In this document: positions 18,525 to 27,840 of the stretch, in pieces
How positions within the stretch are numbered: position 1 is the stretch's first letter
Layout: the number at the start of each line of letters is the position of its first letter
Assembly: GCA_965222345.1 (NCBI GenBank)
Contig: CBDCTS010000007.1
Span: 496,001 to 560,000 of the forward strand
Length of the DNA stretch: 64,000 bases
Direction of reading: 5' to 3'
DNA from: JADFGZ01 sp965222345
Lineage (GTDB): Bacteria > Acidobacteriota > Terriglobia > 2-12-FULL-54-10
Made by a program: the position numbers and the translations under genes
The notes under the pieces: model-generated
The model's database searches: none
What the model was told of the DNA's origin: nothing
The model's input: only the letters and a program-made list of their open reading frames with translations

Positions 18525-20567
18525 TCAACCGGCAACCTTTTTCCGTTTGGCCTGCACGCCAGACGGTGAAGCGTTCTTGTCTGTATCTGCAGGAGGCACG
18601 GCGGCCGGGAGCCAGATGGTGAACCGGGAGCCCGCTCCCGGCTTTGACTCAAGCGTCACGTCCCCGCCGTGATGACGGGCAATCTCCTTGGCGATGGCAA
18701 GCCCCAGGCCGAAGCCGGGCGCTTGGGAGCGCTCGGCGGCCTGGGTGCGGACAAAGCGGCCAAAGACCCGGCTGCTTTCTTCCTGGCTTAAGCCCGGACC
18801 GCTGTCTGAAACATTCACGGCGACGCGGCCGCTCTGGCGTTCCAGGGAAAACCGCACGGAGCTTCCCGCCGGACTGTATTTCACGGCGTTGCTTAGCAGA
18901 TTGCTGATGGCAAACTCCAGCAGCTCCGGGTCAGCCTCGGCAACCATTTCGGCAACCGTATCCTCCCGGACCAGACGCACTCCCTTGCGCTCAGCCGTCA
19001 CCCGGAGGGGCTCAACGGTGCCTTCCACAACAGAAACGAGGTTCACCGTCGCCCGCTGCAACTCCATTTCGCCTGCCGCGAGCTTCTCCACGCTCAAGAA
19101 CCGTTCTACCAGCTTGCCCAGGCGCTGCGATTCCTGGTTGATGAGGCCTACGATTTGTTTCCGCTTGGATTCCTCCAGCGGGTACTGGATGAGTAGCTCG
19201 CTGAAACCCATAATCGCCGCCAGTGGCGTCCGCATCTCATGAGTGGCCATCTGATATTTCTGCTGGGAGCGCCGCCGACTGGCCTCCGATTCGGTGAACC
19301 TCCGTTGCGAGGAAAGCCATTGGTAAGCGCCGCACACCACCAGGGTGATCCCGAATGGCAGCAAAAGCGAAAATGCCGGCCACACCTGCCCATCCAGGAA
19401 AAGCCGGTAGGGGGCAATCAGAACCACCACACCAAGTCCGGTTAACAAACCCACCAGTCGGATGCCTTGGAAGCGGGCAAGCACCCAGGCGGTTCCCAGC
19501 GTGATCCCGAATATTGCGAAAACCACATTGAAATCGCTCGCGGGGATCAGGTAGTCCCCCGTCAGGAGGGTGCGGAGAATATTGGCATGAATCTCCACCC
19601 CCGCCATTCCCATCCCTGACGAGAAGGGGGTAAACAAGCGGTCCCCGGTAGCTTGTGCGGTTACGCCGAGCAGAACGATTTTGTCCCGCAACCGCTCTTT
19701 TGCGGCGGTGTCTTCCAAAAGACTTGTCAGGCCAACTTGCGGAAAGGTCCCTTCCCTTCCGGCGTAATTGATCAGCAGGGAACGCTGACCGCGCCGTGTA
19801 GCCGGTATCTGCACGAAACCACTTGCGGCGGGGCTGCCGTCATCAGCCTGAGCGAGTGCCTTGCCGGCGACAGCCACCTCCAGCGCCCGGTCGGTCTCCG
19901 TGATCGGTTCTCTCTGCGCGCCGAGCAGGAGACGGAAACTCTCCAGCGCCAGGGCCCAGTAGCGCAGCCTGCCGCTCTGCTTTGCCAGAAGCACTTGCCG
20001 GTTGACGCCGTCCGGGCCGGGATCAGCATGTGTATGACCCAGCGTAGCTGCATTGCCGGCAAACTCAGGCAAAGGACGGAGCCAACGTCCCCCTGTCCCC
20101 GCCTCCAGCGCCGCGGCGAGCACCACGGGGGCGGTTGCCGCCGCCGATTCCCCTCGGATGGTCTTCTTCCTGTCTTCCATTTCGCTGGTTGTGACGAGAC
20201 TATTCGGTGGCTCTCCAGCTAAGGCCCGTGCCAAATCTTCGTCGGATTCCGGAGTGGAGCGGTCGGCCAGCAACAGGTCAACGGCCAGGAGGCGTGGTTG
20301 GGCTTGCTGAATTTCATGAATTCCCTGCGCCACCAGAGACCGGTCCAGAGGCAATGCGCCATACCGGGCCAGCGTGGCATCGTCGATGGCGACCATTACG
20401 ATATCTCCAGCAACTGGTTGCGGACCTCGCTGCCGGAAGAACAGGTCATAAAAAATGTGGTTGATCCTGCCGGCATAGGAGCTCCACCCAAGCAACAGCG
20501 AAAAGACCAGGCAGACGAACGCCAGTCCACCGTATGAAAGCAGTTCCTTGGGAAGCCGTTTATTCAT
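18525..20567 (-). CDS. CHASE2-domain sensor histidine kinase
   Basis: A membrane sensor of 680 residues. One N-terminal membrane segment (residues ~10-28) precedes a large periplasmic CHASE2 domain (VAIDDATLARYGALPLDR...LLAVDLLLADRSTPESDEDLA...IVLLGVTAQATGDRLFTPFSSGMGMAGVEIHANILRT). Three closely spaced transmembrane helices follow (~340-420). The cytoplasmic part has HisKA with the phospho-acceptor His in ATHEMRTPLAAIMGF, and HATPase_c with NLLSNAVKYS, DSGPGLS and GFGLGLAIAKE. Ligands for CHASE2 are generally unknown. It is transcribed with the NtrC-type regulator, its evident partner. Confidence 0.92.
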   Translation of the reverse strand: MNKRLPKELLSYGGLAFVCLVFSLLLGWSSYAGRINHIFYDLFFRQRGPQPVAGDIVMVAIDDATLARYGALPLDRSLVAQGIHEIQQAQPRLLAVDLLLADRSTPESDEDLARALAGEPPNSLVTTSEMEDRKKTIRGESAAATAPVVLAAALEAGTGGRWLRPLPEFAGNAATLGHTHADPGPDGVNRQVLLAKQSGRLRYWALALESFRLLLGAQREPITETDRALEVAVAGKALAQADDGSPAASGFVQIPATRRGQRSLLINYAGREGTFPQVGLTSLLEDTAAKERLRDKIVLLGVTAQATGDRLFTPFSSGMGMAGVEIHANILRTLLTGDYLIPASDFNVVFAIFGITLGTAWVLARFQGIRLVGLLTGLGVVVLIAPYRLFLDGQVWPAFSLLLPFGITLVVCGAYQWLSSQRRFTESEASRRRSQQKYQMATHEMRTPLAAIMGFSELLIQYPLEESKRKQIVGLINQESQRLGKLVERFLSVEKLAAGEMELQRATVNLVSVVEGTVEPLRVTAERKGVRLVREDTVAEMVAEADPELLEFAISNLLSNAVKYSPAGSSVRFSLERQSGRVAVNVSDSGPGLSQEESSRVFGRFVRTQAAERSQAPGFGLGLAIAKEIARHHGGDVTLESKPGAGSRFTIWLPAAVPPADTDKNASPSGVQAKRKKVAG

Positions 20568-20722
20568 GAGGTTTCGGTACGCGGCAAACCTTCATCTTAT
20601 CAAAAATCGGGCGGTCTCTCAGGCTGTACATGCAGATATCCCGGAGGTTCAATCCCGGCGGGCAAAGGGGCAACGGTCTCCCTATAAAGCAAATGGGTTG
20701 GTGAACACCACTGGAGCGGTTT

Positions 20723-20780
20723 GCTGGTAGGTGGAAATCAGTAATGGCAAGCAACCAGAGACGCTGTCATGTTGAGCAAA
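20723..20780. repeat. Dispersed intergenic repeat, copy B
   Basis: Second copy of the repeat at 6417-6474, with cores GGTGGAAATCAGTAATGGCA and CCAGAGACGCTGTCATGTTG. It lies between the SprT-like gene and the CHASE2 kinase, in a 283-bp spacer with no gene. Confidence 0.6.
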
Positions 20781-20850
20781 GCGAAGCAGCTGCTTTTGTT
20801 TGTGTATGGTGGCGACAAGCGGATTCTTCGCTGAAGCTCAGAATGACCAT

Positions 20851-21654
20851 TCACAATTGTTCCATCCAGCGCTTGGCTTGCTGAAACTTTGGGAAACGGC
20901 GCTCCTCCTCCCGAAACAGCTTGGAGTGGACACAACGCTGGCCCCGGCGGCTGACCACCGGATGTTTGAGGTGCAGCATCTCGTGATACAGGATGTATTC
21001 CACAAGGAATCGGGGCGTCCCGGGGCGGTCGAAGATTTTGCTGATAATGATGGCGTTGTGCGCAGAGTCAAAGTGTCCCAGAGCGGTGCGCGAGGCAGCA
21101 CGACTCCAGCTCAATTGCGGACAGTCCAAAAGACCGTGAAAGTACTCCCGGTTGAGCTTCTCGAAAATCTCTTCCAGGTTGAAGTGCTTTCCCTGCGGGG
21201 CGCCGAGATGTTTCCGCCCGCGGGTCCGCCGGATCCATTGAACTTTCTGTCGCACCGCACGGCGGTTCAAAAACATCCTGTAACGGGTGCGGTAGCACGC
21301 CGGGATGGGTTTCCGGTACAGTTTTGCGATCAGAATGACGGCAATGGCCTCCAGCACCGGCTGGGGGGCGCCATCCAGCAAATCCGAAAGGCCGACCAGC
21401 ACTTTGCCGTCGCGAACCCGGATGAAGTGGTTGACGTCGGCATAAGGACGAAACGCCACCTGGAACTCCGGAACCGGAGTCCTGGGCCGCAAGGCACGAA
21501 AAACCTTTTTAAAAATGGAATTCGCCGAGAGTTTCACGCGGCTGGTTGATCTTTGGGTTTCGACCTGAGCACCGGGCTGCTTAATTTCTAGGGAAAGACC
21601 TGGCACCGACGATGTCCCGTTTTTCTCCACTCGCGGGCCTGTTGCGCCCGGCAA
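20851..21654 (-). CDS. SprT-like zinc metalloprotease
   Basis: A predicted metallopeptidase of the SprT/Spartan fold. The C-terminal half carries the family pattern: FEKLNREYFHGLLDCPQLSWS, ALGHFDSAHNAIIIS, then the zinc motif YHEMLH with a third ligand in VHSKLFREEERRF. The N-terminal ~140 residues are basic and helical and are not recognised. The first codon is a TTG (21654) 3 nt after the upstream stop, so the true start may lie further in, and no ATG is available before residue ~125. It is the last gene of a tight unit with two secreted proteins and a TPR protein. Its substrate is unknown. SprT relatives in bacteria are poorly characterised. Confidence 0.75.
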   Translation of the reverse strand: MPGATGPRVEKNGTSSVPGLSLEIKQPGAQVETQRSTSRVKLSANSIFKKVFRALRPRTPVPEFQVAFRPYADVNHFIRVRDGKVLVGLSDLLDGAPQPVLEAIAVILIAKLYRKPIPACYRTRYRMFLNRRAVRQKVQWIRRTRGRKHLGAPQGKHFNLEEIFEKLNREYFHGLLDCPQLSWSRAASRTALGHFDSAHNAIIISKIFDRPGTPRFLVEYILYHEMLHLKHPVVSRRGQRCVHSKLFREEERRFPKFQQAKRWMEQL

Positions 21655-21657
21655 AGC

Positions 21658-22242
21658 TCAGCGAACCCGTCGGCTCTTTCGCGGCGGGCCTTCCTCTGGA
21701 CCCGGCTGGTCAGAGACGGCGGGTGGCTGCGAGGGCAGCCGGGCTGGAGGCTTTCTTTCCTTTACCTCCGGGAAGGCACCTTCCTTTGCCACGACTATTT
21801 CCTCCCGGGTCATCTCGATGGCCTCCTCCAGCGTAAACTGGTAATCGCTTAAATCCTTCGGGGACCCGGCCGCGATAGTTTGCAAAAACCTGAGAAACTC
21901 GGTTGTCTGTTTTTCCATCTCCTCCAGACTCTTGTCGAACCTGGCCCGCCGTTCTCTGCCCCTTTCGACGCTTCCCTCCAGCGCATCCAGAATGTCGATA
22001 TATTCCTGCAAATTCTTTCGGACGGTTTTCCCCGGCTTCTGCTTCTGGGAAAACAGATTCTGCCCGACGACATCCAAACGCCGCTGGGCAAATTCCAAAT
22101 AGAGAAGGATCCTCTTGGAGGGTTCCTGAGCGTCCCGGACCTGGTCGATCTCCGCTGTGGTGAGGAATTCCGCTTTCCCTCTCAGGGAAGTTCCCAAAAC
22201 CCAGGTACAGAGCAGTAGCAGTAGAAAAAAGTAGCTCTTCAT
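21658..22242 (-). CDS. Secreted coiled-coil protein, unknown function
   Basis: It has 194 residues and I do not recognise it. A clear Sec signal peptide (MKSYFFLLLLLCTWVLGTSLRG) is followed by ~120 residues of charged heptad-like helix (residues ~35-140, e.g. NLQEYIDILDALEGSVERGRERRARF), a short acidic/basic linker, and a proline-rich tail ending PPRKSRRVR. ATG 22242 starts 8 nt after the stop of the similar-style gene upstream, and its own stop is 3 nt from the SprT-like gene, so translational coupling is likely. It is probably periplasmic. Confidence 0.6.
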   Translation of the reverse strand: MKSYFFLLLLLCTWVLGTSLRGKAEFLTTAEIDQVRDAQEPSKRILLYLEFAQRRLDVVGQNLFSQKQKPGKTVRKNLQEYIDILDALEGSVERGRERRARFDKSLEEMEKQTTEFLRFLQTIAAGSPKDLSDYQFTLEEAIEMTREEIVVAKEGAFPEVKERKPPARLPSQPPAVSDQPGPEEGPPRKSRRVR

Positions 22243-22250
22243 TTCCTAGC

Positions 22251-22736
22251 CTAGTCTTCGCGGGGGTTCATGATGTCATACAGGATCGACTCGCGCAAGC
22301 TGGTAACCTGCTCGGCTGCCTTCTCCACATCAGCTCGGTCCATGACGGAAAGGCTCATCTTGAGATTTTCCAGCTCCCGAGTCTGCTGCCGAAAATGGAT
22401 TTCGGCTCTCTTGGAATATCCGAGGTCGGAAGCACTCGTGACCGCTTGTCCCAGAAGGTCCACCGCCGCGAGGTATTGCTCCAATGCCTTCTGCACATTT
22501 TCGTAATCCGCCTCATCGTAAAAGTACCGCAATTGCTTCAGACGCATGCCGGTCAGATCGATCGCGATCTTGACACGGTTTTTGGGATTCGATTCCTGGC
22601 TGTATTTCTGCTCCAGCAGGAAGGGCGCGTTCTCGCTGGGCGGACCCTTTCCGTCCAGCGCGGAGAGATTTGGCAGGCTCGCAGACAACAAAACCAAAGT
22701 TGCCGCTGCAGGAATTATGCTCTTCGCAGTCATCAT
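22251..22736 (-). CDS. Secreted helical protein, unknown function
   Basis: It has 161 residues and I do not recognise it. A signal peptide (MMTAKSIIPAAATLVLLSASLPNLSA) is followed by a mature chain that is almost entirely helical and charged (KNRVKIAIDLTGMRLKQL, YENVQKALEQYLAAVDLLGQA, RTREL-like repeats, KAAEQVTSLRESILYDIM). It begins 72 nt after the TPR gene and ends 8 nt before the next secreted protein, which shares its overall design (signal peptide plus helical rod). The two may be distant paralogues or partners in the envelope. This is inference from layout. Confidence 0.6.
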   Translation of the reverse strand: MMTAKSIIPAAATLVLLSASLPNLSALDGKGPPSENAPFLLEQKYSQESNPKNRVKIAIDLTGMRLKQLRYFYDEADYENVQKALEQYLAAVDLLGQAVTSASDLGYSKRAEIHFRQQTRELENLKMSLSVMDRADVEKAAEQVTSLRESILYDIMNPRED

Positions 22737-22808
22737 GCCTCACAATGGTTCTGAGTATATTGTTTTTCAGACAGGCGAAAAAGCCGCTTCTACACCAGCG
22801 GCGATTCC

Positions 22809-24164
22809 TCACTTCAGTTCGAGCGTAAGCACCTTGATTCGCTCACGGGCCTGGAACTGCTGATTGGGATTTTTGCCCTGATCGAGTTCCAGAAAGCGCT
22901 GGTAGTTTTCCAAAGCCGCCTCAAGGACGCGGAGCTTGTCCAGGCTGATGGCGCGCAAAAAATAGGTGCCGGCCGTATCTTCCTTAAGCTCGGCGACTTT
23001 TTCCAGCGCCTTCACCACGGCCCCGTAGTTCTTCAACAGGTAGAAGGCCGAAGCCAAATTCGTATATCCTTCCGCCTGCTCCGGCTGGAGTTCCGTAACC
23101 CGGAAGAATGCTTCCGCCGCCCTTTGGTACTCCATTTTGTCCATCTGTAATCTACCATAGAGAAGAAACCATTTGGAATAGCGATCTGGCGTGTTGGCGG
23201 TATTGTTCGGAGCCTCATTCTGAGCCTGGAGCAGCATCTCCCGCAACAGAGCTTCCGCCTTCTCTTTTTCCTGATCCTGCAGGTAAGCCTGTAACAATGC
23301 TTCGGATAAGTCGGCTTCGGATAAATCGCCGCTGGCGCCGCCTGCGGCACGGGCTGCTTCGAGTTGTTCGGCAGCGGCTGAGAAACGATTCTGGTGAAGA
23401 TAAAGTTGCCCCAGCCTCTGTCTCAAATCATTGCGGCCGGGATATTTTTCCAGATGCTGAAGATAAATCTCTGCTGCCTCTGCCAACGTTTCAGTCCCCG
23501 CCGTGGCGCGCGCTTCCAGCAGCGCCGCCAGTCGCAGACGAGCATCGTCCAAGGAAGAATCCACCTGCAGGGCGTGACGGAGGTGCCGCTCCGCCGCAGC
23601 CGGGTCTGTCTCCGCCAGCAGTTCCGCAAGCGCCAGCAGAGCCGTCACATGGTCCGGCTGGAGTTGCAATACCTTCTCGTAAGTCTCCCGAGCCTCCGGC
23701 ACCCGCTCGGCCAAAGCCAGCGCTTCCCCTAAATTGAGATGAGCGGGAACATCGAGCGGCTCTTTGCCTGCGACAAACCGGAAATAGTCCACCGCCTCGG
23801 TGGGGTTGCCGTCCTGGAGCAATAAGATGCCCAGGTTCCGGTGCGCCGCGGTCAATTCCTTCTCCCGCGACAATACATTCTTGTAGAAGCGAATTGCCTC
23901 GGCACGGCGTCCGGTCAGGCTATAGGCAAGGGCAAGATTAAATTCAGCCCGGTAATCTTCCGGCTGCTGGGCGAGGTAGGTTTCGAGAACTGCCGCAGCC
24001 GTGGCGTAATCCTCCTTTTGCAAGGCAGCGTCAGCTTGCTGGAGAAGCTCCTGGGGAGTTTGAGCAAGAGCGGTCGCGGCAAACGCGAAAAAGAGCACGA
24101 TCGCCGCTGCAAGGCTGCGGAAATAAACAAGGCCGCTTCGCGCAGAACGGCTATTCGCCAGCAT
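22809..24164 (-). CDS. Exported TPR-repeat protein
   Basis: It has 451 residues from ATG 24164, chosen because GGAGAAAGGA precedes it and it opens a signal peptide (LAAAIVLFFAFAATALAQ). The rest is a run of about ten tetratricopeptide repeats, for example DYATAAAVLETYLAQQPEDY, GRRAEAIRFYKNVLSREKEL, GNPTEAVDYFRFVAGKEPLD and EYQRAAEAFFRVTELQPEQA. TPR arrays are protein-binding scaffolds. The export signal places this one in the periplasm or at the outer membrane. It is first in the four-gene unit with two secreted helical proteins and a SprT-like protease, and it follows uvrA on the same strand by 89 bp. Confidence 0.8.
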   Translation of the reverse strand: MLANSRSARSGLVYFRSLAAAIVLFFAFAATALAQTPQELLQQADAALQKEDYATAAAVLETYLAQQPEDYRAEFNLALAYSLTGRRAEAIRFYKNVLSREKELTAAHRNLGILLLQDGNPTEAVDYFRFVAGKEPLDVPAHLNLGEALALAERVPEARETYEKVLQLQPDHVTALLALAELLAETDPAAAERHLRHALQVDSSLDDARLRLAALLEARATAGTETLAEAAEIYLQHLEKYPGRNDLRQRLGQLYLHQNRFSAAAEQLEAARAAGGASGDLSEADLSEALLQAYLQDQEKEKAEALLREMLLQAQNEAPNNTANTPDRYSKWFLLYGRLQMDKMEYQRAAEAFFRVTELQPEQAEGYTNLASAFYLLKNYGAVVKALEKVAELKEDTAGTYFLRAISLDKLRVLEAALENYQRFLELDQGKNPNQQFQARERIKVLTLELK

Positions 24165-24253
24165 CTTCCTTTCTCCTAACCCTCCTGCAGAATAACCCGA
24201 ACGGCACTCACGGCTGTCGCCAACTACAGGTTGTATCTTCGGCGGCAACGGCT

Positions 24254-27200
24254 TCAACTCTGCCTCCTGCCTCGCCGTGAGCGGACAGGCTTTCTCCTTG
24301 CCGGCAACGGTCCGGGTTTAGACAACGGGGCCCGCCATAATGGAGCCGTGTCGGGCGCCACGGATGGCTCCTCCCCCCAGCGGCGATGAGCTTTCAGCAC
24401 CGGGTTCAAGTACTTGCCCGTGTAGGAATGGGGTGAGCGGGCAACTTGTTCCGGCGTGCCGCAACAGACTAACTCCCCTCCGCGGTCCCCGCCCTCCGGA
24501 CCTAGATCGATGACCCAGTCGGCGCTCTTAATCACGTCCATGTTATGTTCGATGATCACAATACTGCCGCCGTTATCCAGCAGCTTGCGAAAAGCAGCCA
24601 GCAGTTTGCTGATGTCGTCGTAATGCAACCCGGTGGTTGGCTCGTCAAAGATGTACAGCACCGGCTCGCTCTCGCCAAAAGCCAGGTGCGCGGCCAGCTT
24701 CACGCGCTGCGCCTCCCCGCCGGAAAGCGTGGTGGCGGATTGTCCCATCCGCAAGTAACCAAGGCCCACTTCGTCGAGCACGCGCAGGCGGCGGAGTATC
24801 CGCTCGCCCCCGCGAAAGAAGTCCAGCGCCTCCCTTACCGTCATCTGGAGGACATCATGGATATTCTTTCCCCGGTAACGGACCTCGAGCACTCTGCCTT
24901 GATATCTTGTCCCCCGGCAGTCTTCGCAGAGCAACTCCACATCCGCCAGGAACTGCATTTCCACCGTAACCGTTCCGTCTCCCTGACAAGCTTCGCAGCG
25001 CCCTCCGGGGATATTAAAGGAAAAAGCGCCTGGGGAATAGCCTCTCTTGCGGGCATCCGGCAGGGAGGCGAACAATTCCCGGATGGCGTCAAATGCCTTG
25101 ATGTAGGTGATCGGGTTGGAACGCGGCGTGCGCCCGATGGGGGATTGGTCAACCAATACCACCTTCCGGATGTGCCCGGCTCCGTCGATGCGGCGGCACC
25201 CCATCCGTCCGCCCCCGTTTTCATTCCGGGTGGGAACGTCAGGATAAGATTGCTCCAGAACGGATTGTGCAACGGCCGGAGCGTGGCTGCCGCGGGCGGA
25301 AGTGCGCGCGCCGGGCAGGAGAACTTTCAGGTTGCGGCTCCGAAGAACCTCATACAGAACGTCGTGAACCAAAGTCGATTTTCCGGAACCGGAAACTCCT
25401 GTAACGGCTACCATCATCCCCAGGGGAATAGTGACTTCGATGTCCTTGAGGTTGTGAGCATAAGCTCCGAATATTTTAAGCTGCCTTTGGGTCACGGGCC
25501 GCCGGTGTTCCGGCAATCGGATGCGCAGGTCGCCGTTCAAATAACGTCCTGTCAAAGTGTTGTTCCGGGCTAGCAATTGTTCATAACTTCCAGCGAACAG
25601 AACTTGTCCGCCGTTTTCTCCGGCTCCCGGTCCGAGGTCCAGGATGTGGTCAGCGGCCTGCATCATAGAGGTGTCGTGCTCCACAACGAGGATTGTGTTG
25701 CCTTGATCCCGCAGCTCTTTTAGGATGCGAATTAACCGCCCCGTGTCTCGGTTGTGGAGGCCGATGGAGGGCTCGTCCAGCACATACAGAGCGCCCACCA
25801 GGCATGAACCCAGCGAAGCGGCCAGTTGGATTCGTTGAGCCTCCCCGCCGGAAAGCGTCGCTGCCAGGCGGTCCAGGGTCAGATATTCCAGACCGACGTT
25901 TTGCAGGAACCGAAGGCGCCGCCGCACCTCCTCCAGAATCTTTTCAGCGATCGCTTGCTCGTAAGGCGTCAGTTGAAGCGCATCAAAAAACTTCCCAGCT
26001 TGCTCTATGCTCATCCGGCAAACCGTGCACAGGTCCTGCCCGCCCACCTGCACCTGGAAGGCCTCCTTCCTGAGCCTGCCTCCCTTGCATTCCGGACACA
26101 GGGCGTAGCCGCGGTAACGGCTCAAGAATACTCGCACGTAGAGTTTGTATTTCTTGCGTTCGAGGTAGCTGAAGAATCCTTTGACACCCGGGGGACGTCG
26201 CAAACGCTTGCTCCCTTCCGGGCTTCCTTCCCAGACGAAGGCCTTCTCCTCCTGCGTCAGCCGGAAAAAAGGCACGTCCAGACGCACGTCACGGGCGCGG
26301 GCTGCCTTCTTGAAATCAGCATAAAAGCGACGGTAGCGCGGTTTGGTCCACGGCTCCACGGCTCCCTCGTCGAGCGTCAGCGTGGGGTCCGGCACAACCA
26401 GCCGGGGATCGAAGTCAATGGTATTGCCGAATCCCTGACAGCGTGGGCAAGCACCATACGGGCTGTTGAAGGAAAACAACCGGGGTTCCGGTTCCTCATA
26501 GCCGATCCCGCACGTCTTGCACTCGAACCGTTCATTGAAGTTAAGGATGGCCCCCGGCATAGTCTCTTCGGCAGCGGAACCCGGCAAGTCGGGCATCTGC
26601 ACCACAGCCTCACCGCCTTCCCGGTAACAGATCTCCAGGCTGTCGATCAGCCGTTGCCGGGACTCCTCCAGCAGGACCAAGCGGTCCGCCAGGACCCATA
26701 CCGGCTGGCTGAAATTGATCTCCAGCAGAGATTCGGGAGTGGAAAACTCGAAGATCGTTCCGTTTTGATATAACCGGTTGAACCCGAGCTTGCGAAGCTC
26801 AAACAACCGCGTCTTCAGCAACTCCGCATCGGATGACTTGGTTCGCCTGGCGCGCGCGGAGGGCTTGATCTCCGCTTCTTCCGCAGTTTCCTTTGCAGGT
26901 GGCGAACTCCTCCGGAGAAGAGGAAACAGGATGATTGCCCGTATCCCTTCCGGCTTGCCGCTTTGTTCCGTAAGAGCCAGCAGGCGGTCCGCCACTTCAT
27001 CAATCGAGTCCTTTTTCACTTGGGTCCCGCAGCGGCTGCAAAAGGTCCTTCCAATGCGGGCAAACAGGAGACGCAGGTAGTCGTAGATTTCCGTGGAGGT
27101 TCCCACGGTCGATCGCGGATTCCGGGTGGAGTTTTTCTGCCGGATAGCAACGGCTGGAGCAATCCCGCTGATTTCCTCGGCGTCCGGTTTATCCATCCTC

Positions 27201-27403
27201 TCCAGGAACTGCCGGGCGTAGGCCGAAAGCGACTCCACATAGCGGCGCTGGCCCTCGGCGTACAGCGTATCGAACGCCAGGCTGGATTTGCCGGAACCGC
27301 TGACACCCGTGACGACGGTCAGCCTATTGTGAGGGATTTCACAATCGATGTTTTTCAGGTTGTGAACCCGCGCACCTCTGACCTGTATGCTTTCCATCGA
27401 CAT
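24254..27403 (-). CDS. uvrA: UvrABC excinuclease subunit A
   Basis: The DNA-damage sensor ATPase of nucleotide excision repair. It has 1,049 residues from ATG 27403 (MSMESIQVRGARVHNLKNID), about 100 longer than usual. The two ABC modules show Walker A GVSGSGKSSLAFD and GVSGSGKSTLVHD, with signatures LSGGEAQRIQLA and LSGGEAQRVKLA. Zinc modules are FCSRCG, CPECKGG and CEACQGDGTVTVEM. The extra length lies in a charged insert near residues 170-205 (PPAKETAEEAEIKPSARARR), a ~50-residue Gly/Arg-rich insert after the second Walker A (VLLPGARTSARG...GGGRMGCRRIDG), and a basic tail (RKPVRSRRGRRQS). It is divergent from uvrB. Confidence 0.95.
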   Translation of the reverse strand: MSMESIQVRGARVHNLKNIDCEIPHNRLTVVTGVSGSGKSSLAFDTLYAEGQRRYVESLSAYARQFLERMDKPDAEEISGIAPAVAIRQKNSTRNPRSTVGTSTEIYDYLRLLFARIGRTFCSRCGTQVKKDSIDEVADRLLALTEQSGKPEGIRAIILFPLLRRSSPPAKETAEEAEIKPSARARRTKSSDAELLKTRLFELRKLGFNRLYQNGTIFEFSTPESLLEINFSQPVWVLADRLVLLEESRQRLIDSLEICYREGGEAVVQMPDLPGSAAEETMPGAILNFNERFECKTCGIGYEEPEPRLFSFNSPYGACPRCQGFGNTIDFDPRLVVPDPTLTLDEGAVEPWTKPRYRRFYADFKKAARARDVRLDVPFFRLTQEEKAFVWEGSPEGSKRLRRPPGVKGFFSYLERKKYKLYVRVFLSRYRGYALCPECKGGRLRKEAFQVQVGGQDLCTVCRMSIEQAGKFFDALQLTPYEQAIAEKILEEVRRRLRFLQNVGLEYLTLDRLAATLSGGEAQRIQLAASLGSCLVGALYVLDEPSIGLHNRDTGRLIRILKELRDQGNTILVVEHDTSMMQAADHILDLGPGAGENGGQVLFAGSYEQLLARNNTLTGRYLNGDLRIRLPEHRRPVTQRQLKIFGAYAHNLKDIEVTIPLGMMVAVTGVSGSGKSTLVHDVLYEVLRSRNLKVLLPGARTSARGSHAPAVAQSVLEQSYPDVPTRNENGGGRMGCRRIDGAGHIRKVVLVDQSPIGRTPRSNPITYIKAFDAIRELFASLPDARKRGYSPGAFSFNIPGGRCEACQGDGTVTVEMQFLADVELLCEDCRGTRYQGRVLEVRYRGKNIHDVLQMTVREALDFFRGGERILRRLRVLDEVGLGYLRMGQSATTLSGGEAQRVKLAAHLAFGESEPVLYIFDEPTTGLHYDDISKLLAAFRKLLDNGGSIVIIEHNMDVIKSADWVIDLGPEGGDRGGELVCCGTPEQVARSPHSYTGKYLNPVLKAHRRWGEEPSVAPDTAPLWRAPLSKPGPLPARRKPVRSRRGRRQS

Positions 27404-27840
27404 GCTAAGGTTTCCGGGGAAAGGCGCTGCCTCTGTGTAAAATTCACTAGCCAGCCGAAACACTCCAGTATAACCCGGCCCGGCAAAAGGGCGGAGAGAA
27501 TCTCCCGGCCTTAAATGGCGGTGCGCATAAGCAAGGATTCCGCCCTGAAGGAAGCGGCAAAGCTCCTGCGGGAGGGGTCCTTCAATCTGGTGGTTACGGA
27601 CTTCAGGCCGAATGGCAGCAGCCCGGCGCAGATTGCAAGGCGATCCGCGCCCCTCCGGGCACCAGTTTACATCCCTTCGACATTGGCTTCACAAAACCTG
27701 CCCTGTCCTCCAAACCCGCTTCTTCCAAACCGCTCTGCTATAATCCAGTTCAGGCTAATCTTCCGGCCTGAATAATGAAGCAACGGGATTTTTAAGCAAG
27801 GTGACGTTCAACCGGTCTGCGCAGCAGACCTAAGAAGGCG
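27404..27840. other. Divergent uvrA-uvrB spacer
   Basis: This 437-bp gap holds the uvrB promoter (27736-27744). A plus-strand open frame of 86 codons (27515-27775) opens with a receiver-like phrase (REGSFNLVVTDFRPNG) but then becomes low-complexity and proline-rich. I regard it as a relic or chance and do not call it a gene. Confidence 0.5.
27736..27744 (+). promoter_or_regulatory. Extended -10 promoter for uvrB
   Basis: TGCTATAAT is a perfect extended -10 (TGn plus TATAAT), about 97 nt before the uvrB ATG. No clear -35 is present, which extended -10 promoters can tolerate. Transcription would start near 27751. No SOS-type operator is evident. Confidence 0.55.

Noticed and set aside
18497..18652. 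Upstream extension of the NtrC-type regulator to a TTG codon
   Set aside because: The extra 52 residues lie inside the kinase gene and the receiver domain begins at the internal ATG.
27515..27775. 86-codon frame between uvrA and uvrB with a receiver-like start
   Set aside because: Only ~15 residues resemble a response-regulator receiver, and the rest is proline-rich and unstructured. It has no ribosome-binding site and overlaps the uvrB promoter.
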